Part shown: positions 34,326 through 43,269 of the stretch, one piece after another
How positions within the stretch are numbered: position 1 is the stretch's first letter
Layout: every line of letters starts with the position of its first letter
NCBI GenBank assembly: GCA_002394385.1
Contig: DGTS01000018.1
Coordinates: 1-64,000 of the forward strand
Source of the DNA: Prevotella sp. UBA4330
GTDB taxonomy: Bacteria > Bacteroidota > Bacteroidia > Bacteroidales > Bacteroidaceae
DNA: 64,000 nt
Reading direction: 5' to 3'
Notes under the pieces: model-generated
Told to the model about the DNA's origin: nothing
Database searches by the model: none
What the model saw: only the letters and a program-made list of their open reading frames with translations
Made by a program: the position numbers and the translations under genes

Positions 34326-35131
34326 TGAAAGATATATTACAGGAAATCGTTGCGTGGAAGCGCGTCGAGGTGGAGGCAATGAAGAAAGCCCTGCCCGAAA
34401 GGAATATACACGCTGCCGTTGAAGAGTTGATTGCTGCGGGGAGCGTGGTGCCCTCGATGTCGCAGGCTTTGAGGAACTCAGACACTGGCATCATTGCCGA
34501 GTTCAAGCGAAAAAGTCCCTCTAAGGGATGGATAAAGGAGGACGGAAAAGCAGACATCATACCGCTCGACTATCAGGCAAACGGTGCATCGGCGATAAGC
34601 ATACTTACCGACGAGAAGTACTTCGGGGGCAACGATGACTTCATCTGCAAGGCAAGACAGTCGGGAGTGACGATACCCGTGCTATACAAGAACTTCGTCA
34701 TTGACGAGTACCAACTGTTTCAGGCACGTCTGTGCGGAGCATCGGCAGTGCTGCTGATAGCCGCCGACCTAAGCAAGCAAGAGTGCCGACAACTGGCCAG
34801 TATGGCACACGAACTGGGACTTGAGGTGCTGCTCGAAACGCATAGTGAGAGCGAGATAGAATACGGCATTGCCGAACCCGACATGTGGGGAGTGAACAAC
34901 CGTAATCTCGGCACTTTCATAACCGACGTGAACAACTCGTTCCGTATGGCGGAACTGCTGCCGAATGACGCCTGCAAGGTGAGCGAGAGCGGCATCAGCA
35001 ACCCCGAAACAATAAAAGAACTGAAACTCGCCGGTTATAACGGATTCCTCATTGGCGAATGCTTCATGAAAGAAGACGATCCCGGCAAGGCGCTTGGAGA
35101 GTTTTTGAGGACATTGAACATTGAACTTTGA
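34325..35131 (+). CDS. trpC: Indole-3-glycerol phosphate synthase (TrpC)
   Basis: Closes the indole ring in tryptophan synthesis. The start ATG overlaps the trpD stop by one base. A TIM barrel with IIAEFKRKSPSKGWI (catalytic Glu and Lys), VLYKNFVIDEYQ, LETHSESEIEYG, GVNNRNLGTF and SESGISNPETI. The last residues (RTLNIEL) and the stop codon are encoded by an ATTGAACTTTGAAC-type repeat that continues past the gene, so the natural C terminus seems altered by a few residues. Confidence 0.95.
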   Translation: MKDILQEIVAWKRVEVEAMKKALPERNIHAAVEELIAAGSVVPSMSQALRNSDTGIIAEFKRKSPSKGWIKEDGKADIIPLDYQANGASAISILTDEKYFGGNDDFICKARQSGVTIPVLYKNFVIDEYQLFQARLCGASAVLLIAADLSKQECRQLASMAHELGLEVLLETHSESEIEYGIAEPDMWGVNNRNLGTFITDVNNSFRMAELLPNDACKVSESGISNPETIKELKLAGYNGFLIGECFMKEDDPGKALGEFLRTLNIEL

Positions 35132-35173
35132 ACTTTGAACATTGAACGTTATTCCTCCGTTGAGCGTTGAGCG
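35111..35173. repeat. Minisatellite at the trpC/trpF junction
   Basis: Repeats of ACATTGAAC and TTTGAAC, then CGTTGAGCGTTGAGCG. It begins inside the trpC coding sequence. Confidence 0.8.
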
Positions 35174-35200
35174 AAAGTGACAACTAATTAAAATATAGAT

Positions 35201-35902
35201 ATGATAATAAAAGTGTGCGGTATGCGCGATGCCGAGAATATTCGCGCGGTGTCTGAGTTAGGCATTGACATGATAGGATTTATATTCTATCCTGAGAGTC
35301 CGAGATTCGTACAGATGATATCTGCACGTGCTGGTATCATTCCCGATTACAGCAAGGAACGGCTGGACAAGGCTCGCGGAAAGATTACGGCACAAGAGAC
35401 TGATGCCAAACAGCCCAAGCGCGTGGGAGTCTTTGTTGACGAGATGCCACAAACTATTATCACACGCATCTACAACTACAACCTCGACTACGTTCAGTTG
35501 CACGGAGACGAGAGCAGCATCATGATTGACAATCTCAGGAGGAGCGTTGACCCAGACATTCACCCTGGGCTGAAGATTATCAAGGCGCTGAGCATCAGCG
35601 GGAAAGCAGACATCGAGCGATGGCGCGAATACGAAGGACATGCCGACATGCTGCTCTTCGACACCCGTTGCAAAACCGTCGGAGGAAGCGGCGAACAGTT
35701 TGACTGGAGCATCATCGATGCTTACGACGGCGACATACCGTTCATACTTAGCGGCGGCATAGGTCCCGATGATGCCGAAAGCATAAAACGACTGCATCAC
35801 CCCATGCTGGCTGGCATCGACCTTAACAGTCGTTTCGAGACGGAGCCGGGAATGAAGGATGTGGAGAAACTGAAAGACTTTATCGGGAAAATAAGAGAGT
35901 GA
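35201..35902 (+). CDS. trpF: Phosphoribosylanthranilate isomerase (TrpF)
   Basis: Amadori rearrangement step of tryptophan synthesis. Short TIM barrel (233 aa). It has the N-terminal catalytic Cys in KVCGMRDAENIRAV, GFIFYPESPRFV, VQLHGDES, the catalytic Asp in LLFDTRCKTVGGSGEQFDW and the phosphate-binding FILSGGIGPDDA. A free-standing TrpF, not fused to TrpC as in enterobacteria. It sits 69 nt after trpC. Confidence 0.95.
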   Translation: MIIKVCGMRDAENIRAVSELGIDMIGFIFYPESPRFVQMISARAGIIPDYSKERLDKARGKITAQETDAKQPKRVGVFVDEMPQTIITRIYNYNLDYVQLHGDESSIMIDNLRRSVDPDIHPGLKIIKALSISGKADIERWREYEGHADMLLFDTRCKTVGGSGEQFDWSIIDAYDGDIPFILSGGIGPDDAESIKRLHHPMLAGIDLNSRFETEPGMKDVEKLKDFIGKIRE

Positions 35903-36252
35903 ATAGAAGGCTTTCTTACGCCCCTTTGGTAGCAAGAACTAGGAGAAGGAAATATTCCGCGTTAATCCGTGTAATCCGCGCCAAAAAGAAATGAGAACAA
36001 CACAGTCTCCACCCCTGGCCCCTCCCCTTCAGGGGCGGGGAATCTGCAAGGAGTTCTCATACACTAAAAAGGGACCGTAACCAAAACTCCCCGCCCCTTA
36101 AAGTTCCCCTCGCCCTTTGGAGAGGGGGTAGGGGTGAGGCCTAGGGGCAGGAGGTGGGGTCAGTAATATTAAGGAGATAGGCTGATAGTATATAACTCCT
36201 TCAATAAAAGGTAGAATTAAATTAAAAAAACATTTAGAATATAGAGTTTAAA
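35903..36252. repeat. 350-bp repeat block between trpF and trpA
   Basis: Contains an 'aatccgtgtaatccgcgcc' block, a GC-rich hairpin CCCCTCCCCTTCAGGGGCGG bracketed by ATGAGAAC/GTTCTCAT, and a close copy of the 13263 element. No gene or promoter with both boxes is visible, so trpABEG are presumably read through from upstream. Confidence 0.75.
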
Positions 36253-37053
36253 ATGAATAAGATAAACAAACTTTTTGAAGAGCAGAAAAAGACCGGAAGG
36301 AAACTGCTCTCCCTGTACTTCTGTGCCGGTTGTCCTACGCTCGAAGGCACAGGCAACGTCATAAAGACATTGCAGCGGCGGGGCATCGACATGATTGAGG
36401 TGGGCATCCCGTTCAGCGACCCACTGGCGGACGGTCCTGTAATACAGACAGCAGGCACCATAGCACTTAAAAACGGCATGACTCTGACCCGTCTTTTCGA
36501 GCAGTTGCGCGAGATAAAAGACGAGGTAACTATTCCGCTGGTGATGATGGGCTACCTTAACGTCATCATGCACTACGGAATAGAGCGCTTCTGCCAGAGT
36601 TGCGTGGAGTGCGGTGCCTCGGGCGCCATCATCCCAGACCTGCCTTTCAACGACTATCTGGAGATAGTGAAACCCATTGCCGACCGCTACGACCTGCGCA
36701 TCATAATGATGATAACTCCTGAGACAAGTGAGGAGCGCATACGATTCATTGACGACCACACCGATGGTTTCATCTATATGGTGAGTTCGGCAAGCATCAC
36801 AGGAGCACAGAAGAGTTTTGACGAAGCGAAACAAGAGTACTTCCGGCACATCAACTCGATGAACCTGCGCAATCCACGAATGATAGGCTTCGGCATCAGC
36901 AACAAGCAAACCCTGGAGAGTGCCCAGCAAAATGCCGCCGGTGCAATAATAGGCTCTAAATTCGTCACTCTGCTAAGCGAGGCTCAGGGCGATGCCGACA
37001 AAGCAATGGATGACTTGTACGAGGCACTGGAAGTGATGAACGTTGAGCGTTGA
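36253..37053 (+). CDS. trpA: Tryptophan synthase alpha subunit
   Basis: Cleaves indole-glycerol phosphate to indole and glyceraldehyde-3-phosphate, passing indole to TrpB. The catalytic Glu and Asp are in IEVGIPFSDPLADGPVIQ, with YLNVIMHYGIERFC and the phosphate-loop GFGISNKQT. 266 aa, normal. The last codons (VMNVER, stop) run into GTTGAGCGTTGAG repeat units. It precedes trpB by 32 nt; the usual bacterial order is trpB then trpA. Confidence 0.95.
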   Translation: MNKINKLFEEQKKTGRKLLSLYFCAGCPTLEGTGNVIKTLQRRGIDMIEVGIPFSDPLADGPVIQTAGTIALKNGMTLTRLFEQLREIKDEVTIPLVMMGYLNVIMHYGIERFCQSCVECGASGAIIPDLPFNDYLEIVKPIADRYDLRIIMMITPETSEERIRFIDDHTDGFIYMVSSASITGAQKSFDEAKQEYFRHINSMNLRNPRMIGFGISNKQTLESAQQNAAGAIIGSKFVTLLSEAQGDADKAMDDLYEALEVMNVER

Positions 37054-37085
37054 GTGATGAATGAATATTAAAAGGTAAAGAAACT

Positions 37086-38270
37086 ATGGCTAAAGAATCT
37101 TATTTTGTTGACGAGAACGGCTTCTACGGAGAATTCGGTGGGGCTTATGTTCCTGAGATATTATATAAATGTGTGGAGGATCTGCGCAAGGCTTACCGCC
37201 CTATAATAGAGAGCGAGGAGTTCAAGAAGGAGTATCATGCACTGCTCCGCGACTATGTCGGCCGCCCGTCTCCTCTTTACTATGCAAGGAGAATGAGTGA
37301 GCGTTATGGTTGCCAACTCTATCTGAAGCGCGAGGACCTCAACCATACGGGTGCCCACAAGATTAACAACACCATCGGACAGATTCTGATGGCAAAGAAG
37401 ATGGGCAAGACCCGCATCATTGCCGAGACGGGTGCCGGCCAGCACGGAGTAGCTACGGCTACGGTGTGTGCGCTGATGAACATGAAATGCGAGGTGTTTA
37501 TGGGTGCTACCGACGTAGAGCGGCAACATACCAACGTAGAACGTATGAAGATGCTCGGTGCTAAGGTCAATCCCGTTCGCACGGGAAACATGACGCTGAG
37601 CGATGCTTGTTCGGAGGCAATACGCGACTGGTGCTGCCATCCGCAGGACACGTTCTACATCGTCGGCTCTACAATGGGACCACACCCCTACCCCGACATT
37701 GTGGCACGCATGCAAAGCGTAATTTCAGAAGAACTGAAATGGCAACTCGAGGAGAAGGTGGGACGCAACTATCCAGACTATCTCATAGCATGCATCGGAG
37801 GTGGAAGCAATGCGGCGGGCACGGTTTACCACTATCTCGACGACGACCGTGTGAAGATTGTTCTTGCCGAGGCAGGAGGTCATGGTGTTGACACCGACCA
37901 CACCGCAGCCACAATACATCGCGGCACTGTGGGCATTCTGCACGGTTCAAAGATGCTCGTGATGCAGACTCCCGACGGTCAGATAGAGGAGGCTTTCACC
38001 ATTTCGGCGGGTCTCGATTACCCTGGTGTGGGTCCAATGCACTGCAACATGGCGATGAAAGGTCGTTCAACGGTGCTCGCCATCAACGACGACGAGGCTA
38101 TCGAAGGCGGTTACGAACTGACACGAATGGAGGGCATTATCCCAGCCATCGAGAGTGCACATGCCATTGCAGCCCTGAAGAAACTCAACTTCAAGAAAGA
38201 CGATGTAGTGGTGCTCACCGTCAGCGGTCGTGGAGACAAGGATATTGAGACGTATCTTAAGTATAGTTGA
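37086..38270 (+). CDS. trpB: Tryptophan synthase beta subunit
   Basis: PLP enzyme that joins indole and serine into tryptophan. The PLP lysine is in LNHTGAHKINNTIGQ, followed by ETGAGQHGVATAT and the phosphate-binding CIGGGSNAAG. 394 aa, typical TrpB1. The stop codon (AGTTGA) is the first unit of a 186-bp minisatellite. Confidence 0.97.
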   Translation: MAKESYFVDENGFYGEFGGAYVPEILYKCVEDLRKAYRPIIESEEFKKEYHALLRDYVGRPSPLYYARRMSERYGCQLYLKREDLNHTGAHKINNTIGQILMAKKMGKTRIIAETGAGQHGVATATVCALMNMKCEVFMGATDVERQHTNVERMKMLGAKVNPVRTGNMTLSDACSEAIRDWCCHPQDTFYIVGSTMGPHPYPDIVARMQSVISEELKWQLEEKVGRNYPDYLIACIGGGSNAAGTVYHYLDDDRVKIVLAEAGGHGVDTDHTAATIHRGTVGILHGSKMLVMQTPDGQIEEAFTISAGLDYPGVGPMHCNMAMKGRSTVLAINDDEAIEGGYELTRMEGIIPAIESAHAIAALKKLNFKKDDVVVLTVSGRGDKDIETYLKYS

Positions 38271-38450
38271 CAAGTTGACGAGTTGACGAGTTGACGAGTT
38301 GACGAGTTGACAAGTTGATGAGTTGATGAGTTAATAAGTTAATGAGTTTATGAGTTTATGAGTTTATGAGTTGATGAGTTAATGAGTTGATGAGTTAATG
38401 AGTTAATGAGTTGATAAGTTAATGAGTTGACGAGTTAATAAGTTGACGAG
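38265..38450. repeat. 9-bp minisatellite, about 21 units, between trpB and trpE
   Basis: Uninterrupted variants of GAGTTGACG, GAGTTGATG, AAGTTAATG and GAGTTTATG. It fills nearly the whole trpB-trpE gap, starting at the trpB stop codon and ending 20 nt before trpE. A shorter copy of the same unit sits in the trp leader (32861-32898). Confidence 0.93.
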
Positions 38451-38470
38451 TAAACTAAAAAAGAAAAAAC

Positions 38471-39895
38471 ATGAAATACTATTATCAAACCATATCGCGC
38501 ACAATACTTGCTGACCTTTATACTCCAGTAGGTGTATATATGCGCATCAGAGACATTTACCCGCAGAGTTCACTCATGGAGAGCAGCGACTATCACGACT
38601 CCAACAACTCGCGCTCGTTCATTGGCATACACCCCATTGCATCGGTGGCCATAGCCCACGGTAAGAGCATCTGCCAATATCCAGACGGCTCAACCACAGA
38701 GCACGAAGTGAACAAAAACTATCGGTGTGACCATGCTATAAACGAGTTCCTCTCACACTTCGAGGTGACAGGAGAAGCAGCCAATTTCTGCGGACTTTAC
38801 GGCTACACTGCATTCGATGCCGTGCGCTACTTCGAGGACATACCTGTCAAGGACGTCACGATGGAGAAGAACGACGCACCCGAAATGTACTACATCCTTT
38901 ATCGGGACATCATCGTCTTCGACCATTTCAACAGCAAGATGACCATTGTCACTATGGTCGATAAAAACGATGAAGATGCCGACAGCCGCATCAATGAACT
39001 GCTGATGAAAATCAACCGCACCAACGTGAAGCCTTATCAGTTTCACCCTGTGGGCGACATCTCTTCGCCACTCACCGACGAGCAGCATAAGGCCAACATC
39101 CGACGGGGCATTCAGCACTGCCTGCGTGGCGATGTGTTCCAGATAGTGCTCTCACGACGTTTCATACAGCGATACGAGGGCGACGACTTCAAACTTTATC
39201 GCGCCTTGCGAAGCATCAACCCTTCGCCATACCTTTTCTATTTCGACTTTGGCGGTTTCCGAATCTTCGGCTCATCGCCCGAGACTCACTGCCGCATCGA
39301 GGCAGACAACATCAAAGGCACATTCCGCGCTTACATCGACCCTATTGCAGGGACAACCAAACGAACGGGCGACGCAGAGAAAGACCGTCAGGGAGCAGAA
39401 TATCTGCGCAACGACCCGAAAGAGAACGCCGAGCATGTGATGCTTGTTGACCTCGCCCGCAACGACCTGTCGCGCAACTGCCACGACGTGAAGGTTGACT
39501 TCTACAAAGACCTGCAATACTATTCACACGTCATACACCTCGTGAGTCGCGTCAGCGGAACACTCGACAAGGGAGCAGATCCCGTGAAGACATTCATCGA
39601 CACCTTCCCCGCAGGCACTCTCTCGGGCGCGCCAAAGGTAAGGGCGATGCAACTAATCTCTGAATATGAACCGCACAACCGAGGTGCTTACGGTGGATGC
39701 ATCGGATATATAGGACTCGACGGCAGCCTCAACCAGGCCATCACCATACGCACTTTCGTAAGCCGAAACGGCGAACTGTGGTTCCAGGCTGGCGGTGGTA
39801 TTGTTGCCAAGAGTGACGAAGAATACGAATTGCAGGAAGTGAACAACAAACTCGGTGCCCTGCGCCGTGCCATACTTCTTGCCGAAGGAATGTAG
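38471..39895 (+). CDS. trpE: Anthranilate synthase component I (TrpE)
   Basis: Converts chorismate to anthranilate with ammonia from TrpG. It shows the chorismate-binding core: IAGTTKRTGDAEKDRQGAE, HVMLVDLARNDLSRNC, FPAGTLSGAPKVRAMQLI and the C-terminal GGGIVAKSDEEYE. The N terminus carries SSLMESSD, in the position of the LLES-type feedback site, so inhibition by tryptophan is plausible. 474 aa, normal. Confidence 0.95.
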   Translation: MKYYYQTISRTILADLYTPVGVYMRIRDIYPQSSLMESSDYHDSNNSRSFIGIHPIASVAIAHGKSICQYPDGSTTEHEVNKNYRCDHAINEFLSHFEVTGEAANFCGLYGYTAFDAVRYFEDIPVKDVTMEKNDAPEMYYILYRDIIVFDHFNSKMTIVTMVDKNDEDADSRINELLMKINRTNVKPYQFHPVGDISSPLTDEQHKANIRRGIQHCLRGDVFQIVLSRRFIQRYEGDDFKLYRALRSINPSPYLFYFDFGGFRIFGSSPETHCRIEADNIKGTFRAYIDPIAGTTKRTGDAEKDRQGAEYLRNDPKENAEHVMLVDLARNDLSRNCHDVKVDFYKDLQYYSHVIHLVSRVSGTLDKGADPVKTFIDTFPAGTLSGAPKVRAMQLISEYEPHNRGAYGGCIGYIGLDGSLNQAITIRTFVSRNGELWFQAGGGIVAKSDEEYELQEVNNKLGALRRAILLAEGM

Positions 39896-39965
39896 GTGAA
39901 AAGTAAAAGGGTAAAAAGGTAAAAGGGTAAAAAGGTAAAAAAGTAAAAAGGTAAGAAAGTAAAAA
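39896..39965. repeat. Minisatellite between trpE and trpG
   Basis: Variants of GGTAAAAAG, GGTAAAAG and AAGTAAAAA fill the whole 70-nt gap, directly after the trpE stop and up to the trpG start. The purine-rich units (AAAGG) could serve as ribosome-binding sequence. Confidence 0.9.
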
Positions 39966-40529
39966 ATGAAAATAGTAATCATAGACAACTACGACAGTTT
40001 CACATACAATCTCTCACACCTCATAAAAGAACTGGGTGCGGAGGTGACTGTGATAAGAAACGACCAGTTCAGCCTTGACGAACTGGAACAATATGACAAG
40101 ATAGTTCTCTCGCCAGGACCTGGAATACCCTCGGAGGCTGGCCTGTTGCTCGATGTCATTAGAACATACGCGGGCCGAAAGCCTATCTTTGGCGTATGCC
40201 TCGGACACCAGGCCATCGGCGAGGTGTTCGGAGGAAAACTGGAAAACCTTTCCGACGTGTTCCACGGTGTTGCCACCGAAGGAACGATAACGAAAGAAGA
40301 CACCATATTCAACGGCTGCCCGAAGCGCATCGTCATGGGCCGTTACCACTCGTGGGTGGTGTCACGCGAGGACTTCCCTGAATGTCTTGAGGTGATAGCC
40401 GAGAGCGACGAAGGTCAGATAATGGCACTGCGCCACCGCGAGTACGACATTCACGGCATTCAGTTCCATCCCGAGAGCGTTCTAACACCAGACGGAAAGC
40501 GCATCATCTCCAACTGGCTGATGTCCTAA
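39966..40529 (+). CDS. trpG: Anthranilate synthase glutamine amidotransferase (TrpG)
   Basis: Supplies ammonia from glutamine to TrpE. Class I amidotransferase of 187 aa: nucleophile Cys in GVCLGHQAIGEVFGG, and His and Glu in IQFHPESVLTPDG. VIIDNYDSFTYNL is the usual N terminus. It is the last trp gene and ends 1 nt from the convergent hutI stop, with no visible terminator. Confidence 0.95.
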   Translation: MKIVIIDNYDSFTYNLSHLIKELGAEVTVIRNDQFSLDELEQYDKIVLSPGPGIPSEAGLLLDVIRTYAGRKPIFGVCLGHQAIGEVFGGKLENLSDVFHGVATEGTITKEDTIFNGCPKRIVMGRYHSWVVSREDFPECLEVIAESDEGQIMALRHREYDIHGIQFHPESVLTPDGKRIISNWLMS

Positions 40530-40530
40530 G

Positions 40531-41772
40531 TCAGATGTTCTTGACCTCCTTGCCAGCCAAGAACACACGACGAATGACGGGAGTTGTATAGGCGTATGGC
40601 ATGAAAGCAACAGAAGGCATGGGTTCGGTTATGAAGAAATTAGCCGCCATGCCTTTTGCTATTGAGCCATACTGGTCGCTCAACCCCATTGCAGCGGCAC
40701 CGTTGATGGTGGCAGCATTGATTGCCTCTTCGGGCATGAGGCGCATCTTGATACATGCCAGTGAGATGGCAAACTTCATGTCTCCCGATGGTGTCGAGCC
40801 AGGGTTATAGTCGGAGGCGATAGCAACGGGCAGTCCCGCACTTATCATCTTGCGCGCCGGAGCGAACGGCATGTTGAGGAAGAACGATGTGCCAGGCAAT
40901 GCCGTAGGCATAGTGTCGGAATGGCGAAGCATCTCGATGTCCTCGTCGGTCATGCTTTCCAGATGGTCAACGGAAAGCGCCGCGTGCTTGACAGCCACTT
41001 CTACACCACCCGACGGAGCGAGTTCCTCGCCGTGAATCTTTGCTCTGAGCCCATATTTCTCACCAGCCTCAAGTATGCGCGATGTCTCTTCATGGGTGAA
41101 GAAGCCCTCGTCACAGAACACATCAATGAAGTCCGCCAGTCCCTCGGATGCCACAGCGGGAAGCATTTCGTCAATTACGAGGTTTACATAAGCCTCTTGC
41201 GACATACCTCTTGCTACGGCATGGGCACCGAGGAAAGTGCTCATCACCTTCAACGGGGCGGTCTCTTTTATCCTGCGTATCACGCGAAGCATCTTCAGTT
41301 CGTCGTCAACCGAAAGCCCGTAACCGCTCTTTATCTCCACCGCTCCCGTTCCTTTCATTATTATCTCGCGCACTCGCGCCATCGACTGTTCATAGAGTTC
41401 TCGCTCCGAAAGGTCGTGAAGGCGGTCGGCACTGTTCAGTATTCCGCCACCCCTTCGTGCTATCTCGGCATACGACAGACCGTTTATCTTGTCAACAAAC
41501 TCCTGCTCGCGACTGGCGGCATACACCAGATGGGTGTGACTGTCACAGAAAGACGGCAACACGGTGCCTCCCCCAGCATCGACAACATCATCGAAACCAT
41601 CGCTATCGGGACCTGCGCTGCCAGTGCCAAAGTCGCTTATGACACCATCGTTGACGGCAAGCCACGCGTCATTGATGGCAAGCAGCACAGCCATCTCCGC
41701 TCCGCACCTTCTCCATAGCCCCTCCGTATTTAGTCCGGCGAGCGTTCCGATGTTCTTTACAAGCAGTTTCAT
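40531..41772 (-). CDS. hutI: Imidazolonepropionase
   Basis: Third step of histidine degradation: imidazolone-propionate to formiminoglutamate. A metal-dependent amidohydrolase with SFCDSHTHLVYAASREQEF (metal HxH), IKSGYGLS, FLGAHAV, KIHGEELAPSGG and ASDYNPGSTPS. 413 aa, normal. Its start overlaps the hutH stop by 4 nt; it is the last gene of the hut unit. Confidence 0.95.
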   Translation of the reverse strand: MKLLVKNIGTLAGLNTEGLWRRCGAEMAVLLAINDAWLAVNDGVISDFGTGSAGPDSDGFDDVVDAGGGTVLPSFCDSHTHLVYAASREQEFVDKINGLSYAEIARRGGGILNSADRLHDLSERELYEQSMARVREIIMKGTGAVEIKSGYGLSVDDELKMLRVIRRIKETAPLKVMSTFLGAHAVARGMSQEAYVNLVIDEMLPAVASEGLADFIDVFCDEGFFTHEETSRILEAGEKYGLRAKIHGEELAPSGGVEVAVKHAALSVDHLESMTDEDIEMLRHSDTMPTALPGTSFFLNMPFAPARKMISAGLPVAIASDYNPGSTPSGDMKFAISLACIKMRLMPEEAINAATINGAAAMGLSDQYGSIAKGMAANFFITEPMPSVAFMPYAYTTPVIRRVFLAGKEVKNI

Positions 41773-43244
41773 TTGCGCAGGAATTGTATTGAGCGTTCGA
41801 TGTAAGGATACATTAGTTCGTCGTTTAGAATGAATGGCACCGTCTTGCGGTATTCATCGTGAATCTCCATAATCTTCGGCGACGATTTTAGTGGCAGCCT
41901 GAAGTCGAGCGCCTGTGCAGCATTGAACAACTCGATGGCGAGCACCCGCTCGGTGTTCAGTATCACCTTATACAGTTTTATGGCTGCGTTGGCACCCATG
42001 CTGACGTGGTCTTCCTGGTCTTGGCACGACGGAATGCTATCCACCGACGACGGCATGGCAAGGCTCTTGTTAAGCGACACGCACGATGCAGCGGTGTACT
42101 GGGTAATCATGAAACCGCTGTTCACACCGGGATTGGCAACAAGGAAACTCGGGAGTCCACGCGTTCCAGACACCAGTCGATAGATGCGGCGTTCCGAGAT
42201 ATTAGCAAGTTCGCTCATGGCGATGGAAAGGAAGTCGATGGGCAGTGCTATCGGTTCGCCGTGGAAGTTGCCCGCCGACACGATGATGTCCTCGTCGGGA
42301 CATACTGTTGGGTTGTCGGTGGCAGAGTTTATCTCGGTGTCAATCACCGACTTCACATACCGCAGCGTGTCCTTCACTGCTCCATGCACCTGTGGAACAC
42401 AGCGGAAGGAGTAGGGGTCTTGCACATGTGCCTTTGAGTTTACTATCAGTTGCGAGCCCTCGAGCATCTCCTTCATGCGCGCTGCCGTCTCCAGTTGTCC
42501 CCGATGTGGGCGAACCAGATGGACCGCCTCGGTGAACGGCTCTATTCTTCCATCGTATGCATCGAGCGACATGGCTGCAATCTTGTCGGCCCACTGGCTC
42601 AGTCGTTGTGCCTGAAGCAGCGACCACACGGCAAAGGCACTCATGTTCTGTGTGCCGTTGAGCAGTGCCAGACCTTCCTTGCTTGCCAGTTCTATCGGCT
42701 TCCAGCGCTTGCGGCGAAGCATCTCGGCACCAGCAATCACCTTGCCTTGATACTCCACCTCGCCAAGTCCTACGAGTGGAAGACACAGGTGGGCAAGAGG
42801 CACAAGGTCACCCGAAGCGCCCAGCGAACCTTGCTTATACACAACGGGATAGATGTCATTGTTAAAGAAAGACACGAGGCGCATCACCGTGTCGAGTTTA
42901 CATCCAGAATAGCCATAACTGAGCGACTGAATCTTCAGCAGCATCATTATCTTCACAATGTCGTTAGGCACCCTTTCGCCCACTCCGCAGGCGTGACTCT
43001 TGATGAGGTTTATCTGCAACTGCGACAGATGGTCCTTACCTATGGACACGTTGCACAGCGAACCGAAGCCCGTGGTGACACCATATATCGGCTCGCCATT
43101 CCTTGCAATCTTCTTGTCGAGGTAGTTGCGGCAACGCTTTATGCGCTGTTTGGCATCCTCGCTGAGTTCTATTTTATAGTTGTTGTATATTATTTCGCCC
43201 ACCTGTTCGATGGTGAGATGTTCTGCGCTTATTTGATGAATCAT
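41769..43244 (-). CDS. hutH: Histidine ammonia-lyase
   Basis: First step of histidine degradation, histidine to urocanate. The MIO cofactor forms from Ala-Ser-Gly in GSLGASGDLVPLAH, and the catalytic Tyr region is YGVTTGFGSL. LLNGTQNMSAF and GNFHGEPIA are also conserved. 491 aa, within the usual range. It lies between hutU and hutI. Confidence 0.96.
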   Translation of the reverse strand: MIHQISAEHLTIEQVGEIIYNNYKIELSEDAKQRIKRCRNYLDKKIARNGEPIYGVTTGFGSLCNVSIGKDHLSQLQINLIKSHACGVGERVPNDIVKIMMLLKIQSLSYGYSGCKLDTVMRLVSFFNNDIYPVVYKQGSLGASGDLVPLAHLCLPLVGLGEVEYQGKVIAGAEMLRRKRWKPIELASKEGLALLNGTQNMSAFAVWSLLQAQRLSQWADKIAAMSLDAYDGRIEPFTEAVHLVRPHRGQLETAARMKEMLEGSQLIVNSKAHVQDPYSFRCVPQVHGAVKDTLRYVKSVIDTEINSATDNPTVCPDEDIIVSAGNFHGEPIALPIDFLSIAMSELANISERRIYRLVSGTRGLPSFLVANPGVNSGFMITQYTAASCVSLNKSLAMPSSVDSIPSCQDQEDHVSMGANAAIKLYKVILNTERVLAIELFNAAQALDFRLPLKSSPKIMEIHDEYRKTVPFILNDELMYPYIERSIQFLRK

Positions 43245-43269
43245 AACTTAGGAGTTAGAAGTTGGAAGT

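Noticed and set aside
38265..38450. Minisatellite as a coding repeat fused to TrpB
   Set aside because: The trpB stop codon is its first unit and the repeat contains TGA and TAA in several frames.
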